A stretch of DNA of 64,000 bases from assembly GCA_026014685.1 (NCBI GenBank), contig JAOZHW010000007.1, forward strand, positions 186,001 through 250,000. The letters run 5' to 3'. This document shows, piece by piece, positions 16,834 through 25,932 of this stretch (its first letter is position 1; the number at the start of each line of letters is the position of its first letter). The translations under genes were made by a program, and so were the position numbers. The notes beneath the pieces were generated by a model. The model worked only from the letters and a program-made list of their open reading frames with translations. It was not told the DNA's origin and made no database searches. Source of the stretch: Candidatus Bathyarchaeota archaeon. Its GTDB lineage: Archaea; Thermoproteota; Bathyarchaeia; Bathyarchaeales; Bathycorpusculaceae.

Positions 16834-17671
16834 TTTGCTTTTGCCTCACCCCGCCGCGCTGGTTAAATCGGAAAAAAACAGCACGCTCCTCATCGCTGAC
16901 CCCCACATCGGCTGGGAAATGGAGCTACAAGAAAAAGGCATCCATGTACCGAGCCAAACAATCAAGCTGCTAAACAAGTTAACAGCCATCCTAGCCGAGT
17001 ATAAGCCAGATGCATTGGTAGTTTTAGGCGACGTTAAGTACACGGTGGTTTCAAGCGAAATGGGCGAGTGGCGTGACATCCCGGATTTCTTCAAAAAAAT
17101 CCAGTCACACGTCGGCGACATCGCAATCGTGCGGGGCAACCACGACGCCAACCTTGAGCCACTTCTCCCAGAAAACGTAAAACTTCTGCCTGCCACTGGA
17201 GTAGTGATTGGGGATGTGGGGGTTTTTCATGGGCATAAGTGGCCGTCTCCCGCGGTTTTGGGCTGTAAAACCCTTGTTATGGGGCATTTGCATCCTGTGG
17301 TGGTTTTCCGTGACCCAACTGGTTGCAAGATGACGCGACAGGTGTGGATGAGGGCAAACTTGGACAGCGAAGCCTTGGCGAAAACGCTACTGCAAAAGAG
17401 CAACATCAAAAGCGTTGGGTCAGTTGAGGAGACCCTTCAGAAAAACTTCGGCATCAAACTCAGGGCGTCGGAACTCTACATTATGCCCAGCTTCAACGAC
17501 TTCCTCGGTGGCAGACCCATAAACGAATCCAAACCCAAACGTGAAATCGACGCCGAAGCCCTCATTGGACCCGTGCTGCGGTCGGAGGCAGTAGATGTCG
17601 ATAATTCTGAGCTTTATCTTTTGGATGGAATTTATTTGGGAACCTTAGATAATTTGAGGAAGCTCAGTTGA
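16826..17671 (+). CDS. archaeal SbcD/Mre11-related metallophosphoesterase
   Basis: The 281-residue calcineurin-like phosphoesterase has ADPHIGW (Asp25, His27), VLGDVK (Asp69), RGNHD (Asn105-Asp107), FHGHKW (His135/137) and MGHLHP (His154/156), the full two-metal site. It matches the archaeal SbcD-related group (TIGR00024-like), whose substrate is unknown. The IMPase gene overlaps its start, so they form one operon. A C-terminal extension after residue 165 is family-typical. Confidence 0.88.
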   Translation: MFNLLLPHPAALVKSEKNSTLLIADPHIGWEMELQEKGIHVPSQTIKLLNKLTAILAEYKPDALVVLGDVKYTVVSSEMGEWRDIPDFFKKIQSHVGDIAIVRGNHDANLEPLLPENVKLLPATGVVIGDVGVFHGHKWPSPAVLGCKTLVMGHLHPVVVFRDPTGCKMTRQVWMRANLDSEALAKTLLQKSNIKSVGSVEETLQKNFGIKLRASELYIMPSFNDFLGGRPINESKPKREIDAEALIGPVLRSEAVDVDNSELYLLDGIYLGTLDNLRKLS

Positions 17672-17744
17672 AGCTTGTTTATCATGTCTTCTGGCAAAGT
17701 TTATATTAACTTCGAGGTGGTCTATTGATGTTTGGTGCTCTTTG

Positions 17745-17966
17745 ATGGTTGAAGTTAACGATAGGAAATTCACAGTCATTCTAAGAGAAGAAGCTGAAGG
17801 TTATTCAGCCCAAGTTGTTGAGCTACCTGGCTGTATTAGTCAAGGAAAAACCAGGAAAGAAGTTATATCAAACATCAAGGAAGCCATTGAAGGTTACATT
17901 GAAGCTTTCCCTGAAGAAATAGACCAGCTTAGCGGAAAAAAGGAGCTGGTGGAAGTCTCTGTCTGA
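17745..17966 (+). CDS. hicB: HicB-family antitoxin
   Basis: The 73-residue protein has the HicB partial RNase H-like fold: FTVILREEAEGYSAQVVELPGCISQGKT followed by a helix (EVISNIKEAIEGYIEAF). It would bind and neutralise HicA and repress the operon. No C-terminal DNA-binding domain is present, so repression may be weak. ATG 17745 is the start; the TTG one codon earlier is less likely. It overlaps the hicA start. Confidence 0.85.
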   Translation: MVEVNDRKFTVILREEAEGYSAQVVELPGCISQGKTRKEVISNIKEAIEGYIEAFPEEIDQLSGKKELVEVSV

Positions 17967-18177
17967 AAAGCTTCCAGCCATTTCTTACCGCAAACTCCTC
18001 AAAGCCTTAAACAAGGCAGGTTTTAAAATTGTTCATCAGCGTGGAAGCCATATTTTCCTGACTGATGGTGTTCATAAGATTACTGTCCCACGACATGAGG
18101 TTATCCAGAAGGGAACTCTTCTGGCGATTCTCCAGCAGGCTGGTTTGACGAGAAAGGAGTTTCTCAAATTACTATGA
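17959..18177 (+). CDS. hicA: HicA-family mRNA-interferase toxin, with a probable CTG start
   Basis: The frame reads LSEKLPAISYRKLLKALNKAGF, then HQRGSHIFL with the catalytic His of HicA, then ITVPRH and a terminal TRKEFLKLL: a full-length 72-residue HicA. Upstream to the in-frame TAG at 17920 there is no ATG, GTG or TTG. CTG at 17959 lies right where HicA proteins normally begin, with GGTGG six bases before it (17948-17952). It overlaps hicB by 8 bases. Weak start or coupling to hicB may limit toxin output. Confidence 0.8.
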   Translation: MSEKLPAISYRKLLKALNKAGFKIVHQRGSHIFLTDGVHKITVPRHEVIQKGTLLAILQQAGLTRKEFLKLL

Positions 18178-18265
18178 TAAACATTAGCAGCAATCAGAGA
18201 TGGGCTAACTCTTATATTTGCCACATGTTATATGGCTAACATAGTTACAGGGAGAGAATACAGCA

Positions 18266-18421
18266 ATGAAGTTAGTAACGGTTCTTTTACCAGAAGCCTA
18301 CCTAGAAGGCTTAGACGAATTAGTTCGAGCCAACATGTACCCAAGCAGAAGCAGCGTCATCCGCAGCGCTGTTCGGGATTTGCTAAAGAAAGAACTTTGG
18401 GAGAACAAACGCGGAAGATAA
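18266..18421 (+). CDS. ribbon-helix-helix DNA-binding protein
   Basis: This is a 51-residue protein. MKLVTVLLPEAYLEGLDEL gives the beta strand and first helix of a CopG/NikR-type RHH domain, and YPSRSSVIRSAVRDLLKKEL gives the turn and second helix. It has no effector domain, so it resembles short archaeal RHH repressors. It lies 88 bases after hicA; a longer frame starting at 18232 in another register is not coding. Function is DNA binding, target unknown. Confidence 0.82.
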   Translation: MKLVTVLLPEAYLEGLDELVRANMYPSRSSVIRSAVRDLLKKELWENKRGR

Positions 18422-18426
18422 ACCGC

Positions 18427-19176
18427 TTACAAATTTTTTGTCGAATACAGAATCGTCTGTGCAGCTTCCGCAGGGTTACTTGACATCGTTATTTCTCTGC
18501 CGACAATCAAGTAGTTGGCGCCCGCACGCATCGCTGTTGCTGCAGCGCCGCCCTGTGCCCCTACACCAGGCGAGTAGACGTCAACTTTGTTGCCTAAGAT
18601 ACCTTTGACTTCTGCTATTTTGTCAGGCACTGTTGCGCCTACAACCACGCCGTCTGCACCCCACTCTAAAGCTTTGTTGGCAAACGCGACATACTGCGGC
18701 GTCTGAACACCCGTGTAGATGTCCACGATGGTTTGTCCGTATCCTTCAGAGGCACCTTTATGGCTCATGTAGGTAAGCAAGATGACTCCACGATTGAGGC
18801 GTTTGGAAACGTCAAAAAGTGGTTTTAAGCCTTCTTCCCAACCCACAAACGGATTCGCGATGATGGCGTCGAATCCTGCTGCATAGTAGTATTCAGCTAT
18901 GGTTTGGTTGGTGTTGCCTATGTCGTTGACTTTGGCATCCATAATCGCTAGCAAACCCTGCCCACGTATCTGCTCTACAAGATCCGCGACGCCGTCAAAG
19001 ATACCCAACGGCAACGTGAGGTGATGGTTGATTTTTACGGCGGCGATGTAGGGGTGGACGACTTCGAGGATTTTCTGCGCTTTAATGAGTATGTTGTTGC
19101 GGTTTTCGGCTGGTTGAAAGGGGAAATCCAACGCTAAGATGAGGGGGGATTTTTTGCTTTTTGCGGCTTCCTGCAT
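18427..19176 (-). CDS. pyrF: orotidine 5'-phosphate decarboxylase
   Basis: This enzyme makes UMP from OMP, the last step of pyrimidine synthesis. From ATG 19176 it has 249 residues. LALDF (Asp17), AVKIN (Lys48) and the catalytic DAKVND (Asp80, Lys82, Asp85) are visible, with a phosphate loop near the C-terminus (GANYLIVGREI). The frame is open seven codons further to a TTG (19197), but ATG fits family starts better. It is convergent with the RHH gene. Confidence 0.92.
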   Translation of the reverse strand: MQEAAKSKKSPLILALDFPFQPAENRNNILIKAQKILEVVHPYIAAVKINHHLTLPLGIFDGVADLVEQIRGQGLLAIMDAKVNDIGNTNQTIAEYYYAAGFDAIIANPFVGWEEGLKPLFDVSKRLNRGVILLTYMSHKGASEGYGQTIVDIYTGVQTPQYVAFANKALEWGADGVVVGATVPDKIAEVKGILGNKVDVYSPGVGAQGGAAATAMRAGANYLIVGREITMSSNPAEAAQTILYSTKNL

Positions 19177-19552
19177 TTTAATTTTAAACGACAACACGAC
19201 GCCTTCCTGTCTTATTGTTGCTTTTATCCTATTTCTGTTTTCTCTCTATATGTATAGCGGTTTATGGGACACTGCAAACGGCAGTGGGGCGCAGTTGCTT
19301 TTTGGGCTGTAACACTCGTATGACCAAGGCCTGTTGCCCAGTTTTCTTTGGGTATTTCAATAAAGATTATTTTGAGGGGTTTGAGGACGCTTTCATGTAG
19401 ATGGACTGTCGAGTGGTTCCAAGATGGATGGTGTTGGCTGCGAAATGCGGGGGATTCTGCAGAAATCTAAGATAAGCTTAATTTCTCAGCGCAAAAAGGA
19501 ATAATAACAATAATACACGCTCATTAAACCAAGATTACTGTAGGGAAAGATT
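19177..19552. other. non-coding gap between pyrF and aconitase
   Basis: This 376-base gap has no frame I believe in: a 61-codon TTG frame at 19215 is Cys/Phe-rich without a ribosome-binding site. It must hold both divergent promoters. AT-rich stretches lie at 19500-19515 before the aconitase start. I see no RNA gene or clear repeat. Confidence 0.5.
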
Positions 19553-21472
19553 ATGCCGAAAACCTTAGCTGAAAAAATCATAACCAAACACCTAGTTGAA
19601 GGCAAAATGGTAGCAGGCGAAGAAATCGCCATAAAAATCGACCACACTCTCACTCAGGACTCTACAGGCACGATGGCATACCTCGAGTTCGAAGCCATGG
19701 GCGTTCCCAAAGTCAAAACTTTTCTCAGCGTCAGCTTCGTCGACCACAACATGCTCCAAAACGACTTCCGCAACGCTGACGACCACCGCTACCTCCAAGG
19801 CGTCGCATCCAAATACGGCATAATCTTTAGCCGACCCGGTAACGGCATCTGCCACCAGCTCTTCTTGGAGCGCTTCGCCAGACCTGGCTACACGCTTTTG
19901 GGTAGCGACAGCCACACCCCCACCGCGGGCGGCGCAGGCATGATAGCCATCGGCGCAGGTGGCTTAGACGTCGCCGCAGCAATGGCGGGAGAACCCTTCT
20001 ATTTGGAAATGCCTAAAATCGTCGGCGTAAAACTCACAGGTAAACTTCAACCCTTCGTCTCAGCCAAAGACGTTATCCTCCAAGTCCTCAAAATCCTAAC
20101 CGTCAAAGGCGGGGTAAACAAAATCCTCGAATACTACGGTCCAGGCGTAGAAACCCTCAGCGTCCCCGAACGCGGCACCATCACCAACATGGGAGCCGAA
20201 ACAGGAGCCACCACCTCGATTTTTCCCTCTGACGAAGTCACCCGAGCGTTCCTTGCCGCACAGGGACGAGAGGAAATGTGGGTTGAACTCAAAGCAGATG
20301 AAGGCGCAAAATACGATGAGAACATCGAAATTGACCTTTCCAAACTTGAGCCGCTGATTGCCCTGCCACATAGCCCTGACAACGTTAAAAAAGTCAGCGA
20401 AGTCGAAGGCAGCCCAGTTGACCAAGTCTGCATCGGTAGCTGCACCAACTCCTCGCTGCGCGACCTCAAAATCGTCTCCGCCCTACTTCGGGGCAAGAAG
20501 GTTCACGAAAACACCAGCTTAACAGTCTCCGCAGGCTCCCGTCAAGTCATGGAAAACCTCGCCGCGGCAGGCGAACTGGAACCTTTCATCCAATCAGGCG
20601 CAAGAATCCTCGAAAATGCATGCGGACCCTGCATCGGCATCGGTCAAGCCCCGCCTACAGAAGCCGTTTCTCTGCGCACTTTTAACCGCAACTTTAAAGG
20701 TCGCAGCGGAACACAGGACGCGAAAGTTTACCTTGTCAGCCCTGAAACCGCAGTGGCCGCGGCCCTAACAGGTAAAATCACGGATCCCCGCAAACTCGGA
20801 AAATTCCCTGAAATCAAAATGCCTGAAAAGTTCCTCTTAAGCGACGCCATGTTTCTGCAACCCAGCGGCTGCGCAACAGCCAAAGTGGTTATGGGACCAA
20901 ACATTAAGCCGCTACCAGACTTTCCGCCGTTGCCAGCTAAATTATGCGGAGAAGTTCTGCTGAAAACAGGCGACAACATCACAACCGACGACATCATCCC
21001 CGGCGGCTCAGAAATCATGTCACTACGCAGCAACATCCCCCAAATCAGCACCTACACCTTCTGCCACGTAGACAAAACCTTCGCCTCCCGAGCACTCCAG
21101 AAAGGCGGCGGATTCATAGTCGGAGGCGAAAACTACGGCCAAGGCAGCAGCCGCGAACATGCAGCACTCGCCCCCAAGTACCTCGGCGTAAAAGCCATCA
21201 TCGCAAAATCTTTTGCCCGCATCCACATGGCTAACCTCGTCAACTTCGGCATACTCCCCTTGACATTCGCAGACAAAAAAGACTATGATTCTATAGAGAT
21301 GGGTGACGAATTGGAACTCGCGGTTGAAGGCTTAAAAGAGCACCTGGTCGTCACCAACAAAACTAAGGGCACAAAAATCAACGTGAACCTAAACCTAAGC
21401 GCAATCGAGAAAGAGCAGGTGCTTGCAGGCGGAAAATTGGCGTTGATAAAAGCTAAGCAACACAAAAAATAG
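19553..21472 (+). CDS. acnA: aconitate hydratase, Aquifex type
   Basis: This citric-acid-cycle enzyme isomerises citrate and isocitrate through a [4Fe-4S] cluster. The 639-residue protein has the cluster ligands Cys297 (GSCTNS), Cys357 and Cys360 (CGPCIGIG), GSDSHTPTAGG (117-127) and a C-terminal swivel domain with YGQGSSREHAAL. At about 640 residues it matches the shorter Aquifex-type group rather than the 900-residue AcnA. A homoaconitase role in lysine synthesis is conceivable, given the lys operon 8 kb away, but no homocitrate synthase is seen here. Confidence 0.9.
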   Translation: MPKTLAEKIITKHLVEGKMVAGEEIAIKIDHTLTQDSTGTMAYLEFEAMGVPKVKTFLSVSFVDHNMLQNDFRNADDHRYLQGVASKYGIIFSRPGNGICHQLFLERFARPGYTLLGSDSHTPTAGGAGMIAIGAGGLDVAAAMAGEPFYLEMPKIVGVKLTGKLQPFVSAKDVILQVLKILTVKGGVNKILEYYGPGVETLSVPERGTITNMGAETGATTSIFPSDEVTRAFLAAQGREEMWVELKADEGAKYDENIEIDLSKLEPLIALPHSPDNVKKVSEVEGSPVDQVCIGSCTNSSLRDLKIVSALLRGKKVHENTSLTVSAGSRQVMENLAAAGELEPFIQSGARILENACGPCIGIGQAPPTEAVSLRTFNRNFKGRSGTQDAKVYLVSPETAVAAALTGKITDPRKLGKFPEIKMPEKFLLSDAMFLQPSGCATAKVVMGPNIKPLPDFPPLPAKLCGEVLLKTGDNITTDDIIPGGSEIMSLRSNIPQISTYTFCHVDKTFASRALQKGGGFIVGGENYGQGSSREHAALAPKYLGVKAIIAKSFARIHMANLVNFGILPLTFADKKDYDSIEMGDELELAVEGLKEHLVVTNKTKGTKINVNLNLSAIEKEQVLAGGKLALIKAKQHKK

Positions 21473-21511
21473 AACAGGTTAGTTGGGAGAAAAGAATTGG
21501 TTAAAGGTTGT

Positions 21512-22198
21512 TTAGACCTGCCAAACTGACGTGTCTACTAGTTTCCATGTGACGACTTGCTGCATCTCAGGGTTGTTAAAGAACTGATACCAAGTGAAAG
21601 AAGTCATCATCCCAGTTTCTTTGTCAAAGAATATCTGCCGATAATCATACATTAAAGTGTTCTGTGTTGGGTCTGTGTAGTCGAAGAACTGGTTGTTAAT
21701 GAACCAGTAACATCTGGATCTAACACCGCTGGAGTAGGTTTTCGTGTCGGTGTTGTTGACTGTGTAGCCGTCATATCCTTTAGGGCGAAGCAAGTCAGTT
21801 TTTTCTAGTTTCGCGGGGTAGATGGCCCAGAAACCGTTTTCATCGGTTTTATCACCAGTAGCTATGTCTATGGTTTGCGGGTATGGTACTTCTGTGCCGT
21901 TTTTAAATTTCCAAACTGCCTCCAAAGACACCTTAGTGCCGTTTACGCCGGTGATTGTGACTTTGTAGTATTCGGTTTGGTTGTATTGGTAGAATCCTGG
22001 GGTTTCAGTGGCGTTTGCAGCGGTCAAGGTTGATACGCCTTCTAATTGGTAAGTGAAAGTGTCGCCTACTTTTACGCCGACTTCGACGGGTTTAACACTT
22101 AGGAAAGCAAAGGCTACAAATCCACCGATAACTGCCAGAATGAGTATTGTTAGGAGCGCTATGTTGCGTTTGAAGTTACTTTTCTTTACGTAGGTCAT
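21512..22198 (-). CDS. membrane-anchored extracellular protein, unknown
   Basis: The 228-residue protein has a basic start (KKSNFKRN), one transmembrane anchor at about 13-33 (IALLTILILAVIGGFVAFAF), then an outside domain rich in Asn-x-Ser/Thr sites (candidate N-glycosylation), Tyr and Trp. GDTFTYQLEG and repeated beta strands suggest a beta-sandwich. No known family is recognised. It is convergent with acnA and divergent from the exchanger. Confidence 0.75.
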   Translation of the reverse strand: MTYVKKSNFKRNIALLTILILAVIGGFVAFAFLSVKPVEVGVKVGDTFTYQLEGVSTLTAANATETPGFYQYNQTEYYKVTITGVNGTKVSLEAVWKFKNGTEVPYPQTIDIATGDKTDENGFWAIYPAKLEKTDLLRPKGYDGYTVNNTDTKTYSSGVRSRCYWFINNQFFDYTDPTQNTLMYDYRQIFFDKETGMMTSFTWYQFFNNPEMQQVVTWKLVDTSVWQV

Positions 22199-22352
22199 AG
22201 CTTATTGATTGAAGTCTTCAAGTATTTAGTTGTTTTCCCAAAAGCCACATATAAAACAGGCGCTGTTGATGTATCAAAACGCCGCTTTTTTAGGTGCAAA
22301 CAAACCTAAAGTTACATAAAGGAATAAATCAGACTGCATCCGCCTAATAATC

Positions 22353-23300
22353 ATGGTTCTTATCCCAATTTTGCTTATCGCAGCAGGCTTAACTGTTGTG
22401 GTGCTCTGTGCAGACGAAGCCATCAAACGCTTGCTGAACCTAGCCAGATTTTTCCGCCTGTCTGAATTCACAACAAGCTTCGTTTTAGCAGGCGTCATCG
22501 CCATCTTACCTGAACTAACCATAGGCGTAGTGGCGGCGCTTTCAGGTTCATCCTCGCTTGGCTACGGTGTTATCATAGGCTCAAACGTAATCGACCTGAC
22601 CCTCATAGTTGGCGTAGTCGTCCTGTACTCTGGGAAGCTAACGTTGGACTCTGCGATGATAAAAAACATACGCATGTCTTTTTTGGCGGTTATACTCCCA
22701 GTGGTGCTGTTTTTTGATTTGGAAATCTCGCGCCTAGACGGCGTCATTTTGATTGCTGCGTTTGCTGTTTATGTGGCGGTGCTGCTTCGAAACAAAAGAG
22801 ACGGTGAAGCAACTCAGGGCAAAAGAGCGAAACTGCGGTTCATCTTTGAATTCGCGATTCTACTGGTCAGTTTAGCGATACTATTTGCTGGCGCAACCCT
22901 TGTCACCAACAACGCCCAAGAAGTAAGTTTGCTTTTGGGGTTGCCCTTGTTTGTAGTCGGAGTCGTAGTGGCGGTTGGGACTTGTTTGCCTGAACTGGTT
23001 TTTGCCCTTCGAGCCTGCAACAAAAAACACTGCGGACTCGGCTTAGGCAACATCTTAGGAAACGTCCTCGCAGACTCCATGCTAACCATCGGCATAATAG
23101 CACTCATCCAACCCATCAAACCCACATTCCCCCTGCCACCACTCGCAACAGGAGTTGTGATGGCGGTTTCAGCGTTGATAGTGTATTGGGTTTCAAGAGA
23201 CGGTGTATTAGATAGAAAAAACGGTGCGTTGTTGCTAGGGGTTTTTGTTGGTTTTCTGGTTATGCAAGCGGTTATCGAGACTTTCAAGTTAGCAATTTAA
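22353..23300 (+). CDS. sodium/calcium exchanger family (CaCA) membrane protein
   Basis: The 315-residue protein has about ten hydrophobic helices in two homologous halves. The alpha repeats are visible as LPELTIGVV...GSNVIDLTLIVG (about 53-86) and LPELVFAL...GNILGNVLADSMLTIG (about 212-235). Acidic residues in these repeats bind cations. It probably exports Ca2+ or another cation in exchange for Na+ or H+ across the cell membrane. Confidence 0.88.
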   Translation: MVLIPILLIAAGLTVVVLCADEAIKRLLNLARFFRLSEFTTSFVLAGVIAILPELTIGVVAALSGSSSLGYGVIIGSNVIDLTLIVGVVVLYSGKLTLDSAMIKNIRMSFLAVILPVVLFFDLEISRLDGVILIAAFAVYVAVLLRNKRDGEATQGKRAKLRFIFEFAILLVSLAILFAGATLVTNNAQEVSLLLGLPLFVVGVVVAVGTCLPELVFALRACNKKHCGLGLGNILGNVLADSMLTIGIIALIQPIKPTFPLPPLATGVVMAVSALIVYWVSRDGVLDRKNGALLLGVFVGFLVMQAVIETFKLAI

Positions 23301-23377
23301 GTTGAGCTCACATAAACGGAGCTTTCAACCCCGACAAGCAAACTTCGGAAAGTTCAAGGATATACTGACTTGCTTTT

Positions 23378-23794
23378 CTAACGAGTCACAATAACTGGGC
23401 AGGGCGCATTCTCTGCCACGCCATGACTGACGCTGCCCATCATGATCTCCTCTAACTTACTCAACCCTCTAGCGCCAACCACAACCAAACCGAACTGCCC
23501 CTCTTTAGCCGTCTTAACAATCTGATCAACCACGTTGCCTTCCAACAGCAAGGTCTGAACAGAAACACCTTCAGCTTCAACGATTCTTTTTCCGTCAACC
23601 AAGATGCTTTGAGCAGCACTTTGTGATGCTTCTTTGTCTTGTGGCTTAGCTGGAGGAATTAGGGGTGCCCTTTTTGGTTGTACATGCAACAAGGTTATTG
23701 TTCCGCCAGTCATTTTAGCGACTTTTATGGCTTCGTTCAATGCGCGTTTAGAATGTTCAGAGCCGTCTACTGGTACTAAGATTTTTTCATACAT
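23378..23794 (-). CDS. universal stress protein (UspA family)
   Basis: The 138-residue single Usp domain begins YEKILVPVDGSEHSKRAL and ends with the ATP-binding loop GARGLSKLEEIMMGSVSHG and PCPVIVTR. The G-x2-G-x9-GS spacing is kept, so it probably binds ATP. The cellular role of archaeal Usp proteins is poorly known. It is convergent with the CaCA gene and stands alone. Confidence 0.9.
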   Translation of the reverse strand: MYEKILVPVDGSEHSKRALNEAIKVAKMTGGTITLLHVQPKRAPLIPPAKPQDKEASQSAAQSILVDGKRIVEAEGVSVQTLLLEGNVVDQIVKTAKEGQFGLVVVGARGLSKLEEIMMGSVSHGVAENAPCPVIVTR

Positions 23795-23908
23795 CAGAGT
23801 GCCCTTGTATTTTCCTTAACTGTTGTAGGTATTAATAATATTTTTCTAAAAATATGGTGCAAGGGGGGATTTAACCAATGGCGGTTATTTCCCGAACGTG
23901 GGAAAAGG

Positions 23909-25171
23909 TTATTGCTTCAAGTTAGCAGTTTTTCGATGCCTTCTATAAAGCAATACTGAGAAAACTACAATCGCTAAAATTACTAAGGCAATGGTTATGA
24001 TTTCTAAATCCAAAACTACACCACTTGTTGGGAAAGGCATCGGAGTCGGAGCTATGGCGTTAGTATCAACCTGTTGAGTTAATGGGTAGTGGTCAACGTT
24101 TTTCTCATCAATAACGTAAGAACCGTTACCATTGTAATCGTCCCAATAGTTACCGACAACACCATTATCCCAAGAAACAACATCTGTTACATTGCCGATG
24201 ACATATCGTCTTTCTATTTTATCTAGAGTTAGGTTGTAGGGATATTCTGTTTCCACATAAGCGTTTTTTGTGTTATCAATTATGTTGTTATAGAATATTT
24301 TAGTTCCATTGCTGATGGGAGGGTATTTTTGGAGAGCGAAATTGTTTAAATATATTCCAATTCCGTTTCGTGTAATATAATTAGAATAAATACATGAGTT
24401 GCTTACCGCTCCCTCAAATTCGATACCGTATCTTGAATTATCCGTTATGTTGTTGTAAGAAATGGTGATGTTGTTAACAACATCATGATAAAAATCAGAA
24501 AGGTTGATTCCAATACTGTTATTGAAAATGTTGTTTCTTATTATGGTAACGTTAGAACTTTTAGAAACATGCAAACCCACATAACTATTAGTTAATATAT
24601 TATTTTCAACCACACTATTTGAAAACTGTATACTCAATGAACCCTCAAAGGTGTTAGAAGATATATTTTGATTATTTCCGATTCCTGAGAGGTAGGTTTG
24701 GAAAGTATTGTTTATAATCTTGCAGTTAGAACCAAGAATTCCAACGCTGCCAATTTGTGAGTAAATAGTTGAACCGAAAAAACTTTTGATTGTAAACCCA
24801 GAAAAAGTAACATTATCAGCTTCTATACAAACTGCTACGGAAACTCCTTGAGACCAGTCCATTGAAAGAACAGTATTTCTATTTTCACCAACCAAAGAAA
24901 TTGATTTGTTAACTATAACTCCATAATTAGGAGTTCCTGAATGGGGACGTGCTATTATGGAGTTTTGCTCAGTATACTTGTAAGTTCCTGCTCTCACGAC
25001 AACTGTATCGCCATCGTTTGCATGGTTTATCGCTGTCTGGATGTCGGAATAATCATCTGGTACAATGATATTTCTGGTTTGGGCTTTAACGGTTAATTGT
25101 GCAGTAGAGGTTACTATTAACAAAACAACTAAACATATTGTGAGATACTTACCCAATCTAGCCATAATCAA
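23909..25171 (-). CDS. NosD-like parallel beta-helix surface protein
   Basis: The 420-residue protein has a signal peptide (about 8-30, ending near TVKAQT), then IIVPDDYSDIQTAINHANDGDTVVV, the usual start of NosD/CASH beta-helix proteins. Rungs rich in Asn follow (SNCKIINNTFQ, NNITISYNNITDN and similar) to about 360. A C-terminal helix (ITIALVILAIVVFSVLLY) and RRHRK anchor it. The gene is clearly more AT-rich than its neighbours and lies beside an integrase fragment, so it may be cargo of a past insertion. Carbohydrate or surface binding is inferred. Confidence 0.85.
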   Translation of the reverse strand: MIMARLGKYLTICLVVLLIVTSTAQLTVKAQTRNIIVPDDYSDIQTAINHANDGDTVVVRAGTYKYTEQNSIIARPHSGTPNYGVIVNKSISLVGENRNTVLSMDWSQGVSVAVCIEADNVTFSGFTIKSFFGSTIYSQIGSVGILGSNCKIINNTFQTYLSGIGNNQNISSNTFEGSLSIQFSNSVVENNILTNSYVGLHVSKSSNVTIIRNNIFNNSIGINLSDFYHDVVNNITISYNNITDNSRYGIEFEGAVSNSCIYSNYITRNGIGIYLNNFALQKYPPISNGTKIFYNNIIDNTKNAYVETEYPYNLTLDKIERRYVIGNVTDVVSWDNGVVGNYWDDYNGNGSYVIDEKNVDHYPLTQQVDTNAIAPTPMPFPTSGVVLDLEIITIALVILAIVVFSVLLYRRHRKTANLKQ

Positions 25172-25198
25172 AGTTAGCAGTCTGAAAGGTTATATAAT

Positions 25199-25447
25199 TT
25201 ACTTGAAAATTCTAATACTAATTATTTTGTTAATATCTTCCTCTCTTGGAACTTTTGTTATCCTTTCCTCTCTAATGTAAATGGGTTTAGTCCATTGTAT
25301 AGCGTAGTGTTTGCAAAAGTGACTATAAGCATCAATCTGGTTGTCTTTGTAGCCATCGGCATATTTTTGAGAAGCTATGAATTCCTTGACTTTCTCAGGG
25401 TCGTTTAAGTCTACATTTCTACTTAAGAACTTTAGTCGTTTAAGCAT
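25199..25447 (-). pseudogene. truncated tyrosine recombinase (integrase), N-terminal fragment
   Basis: The 82 codons resemble the N-terminal SAM-like (core-binding) domain of archaeal XerC/D-type integrases: EKVKEFIASQKYADGYKDNQ, then a helix with YSHFCKHY and a linker KVPREEDINKII that normally leads into the catalytic domain. The reading frame ends five residues later, so the Arg-His-x-x-Arg...Tyr catalytic part is missing. It starts 85 bases from a tRNA 3'-end fragment and reads away from it, as integrase genes do next to an attachment site. AT-rich composition supports foreign origin. Confidence 0.7.
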
Positions 25448-25527
25448 TGGAGCAAGAGTAGTGTCTTTCTGCCTTCACTTTTTAGCTTTAAAATCACAGG
25501 CAAAACAAATGCGATAGAGTCAGATTG

Positions 25528-25590
25528 TGGTCAGGGGGTGGGATTCGAACCCTCAGTCAGCGGGCGATATCGCCAGCCTATGTTTCTTCG
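25528..25590 (-). pseudogene. tRNA 3'-end fragment, possible attachment-site remnant
   Basis: Read on the minus strand this has a variable-arm-like palindrome GGCGATATCGCC (25563-25574), a T-arm (GAGGGTTCGAATCCCAC with one mismatched stem pair) and CCCCTGACCA. Bases 25532-25552 are identical to 26099-26119 in the intact tRNA-Leu, in the same orientation. The acceptor end lacks one base compared with tRNA-Leu, and no 5' half with a matching acceptor strand is found upstream. It is most likely a duplicated tRNA end left by integration; a trans-split tRNA half is the less likely alternative. Confidence 0.6.
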
Positions 25591-25668
25591 CAGCTTCCTT
25601 CCACCTTTTCCTTCCTTTACCAGAACTACCCACAGAATCTTAAGCTGAATTGTGGATTCAATTACCAT

Positions 25669-25932
25669 TTAACCGACATTGCCAAAGAAACTAACTGTCC
25701 ACCCTGCTTCCCCTGGGAACGCCACAAACCTACCGAAAGGAACCCAGCTGACTTGTTTCGGAATGTCTTTTACAGCCATGTCATCACCCAGATAAGTGAA
25801 ACGAGTATCTGGTCCACCAAGTTTTTCCACAACCCTGTCGATGGCGTAGTCGTGAGTGATCCATGGTGCCCAAAGCAAAACGATGAAAGTAAAACTCGCG
25901 GCAACCAAAATGGCTACGATTTTCTTTTTCAT
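25669..25932 (-). CDS. small secreted or membrane protein, unknown
   Basis: The 87-residue protein has a KKK start, one hydrophobic stretch (IVAILVAASFTFIVLLWAPWI, about 5-25) and an outside part with WVPFGRFVAFPGEAGWTVSFFG. No family is recognised. It is the only believable gene between the two tRNA-derived repeats. It may be part of a decayed element. Confidence 0.55.
   Translation of the reverse strand: MKKKIVAILVAASFTFIVLLWAPWITHDYAIDRVVEKLGGPDTRFTYLGDDMAVKDIPKQVSWVPFGRFVAFPGEAGWTVSFFGNVG

Noticed and set aside
18232-18483. 83-codon plus-strand frame
   Set aside because: The true gene in this place is the ribbon-helix-helix protein at 18266 in another frame.
19215-19400. 61-codon frame in the pyrF-aconitase gap
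   Set aside because: TTG start, no ribosome-binding site, Cys/Phe-rich composition.
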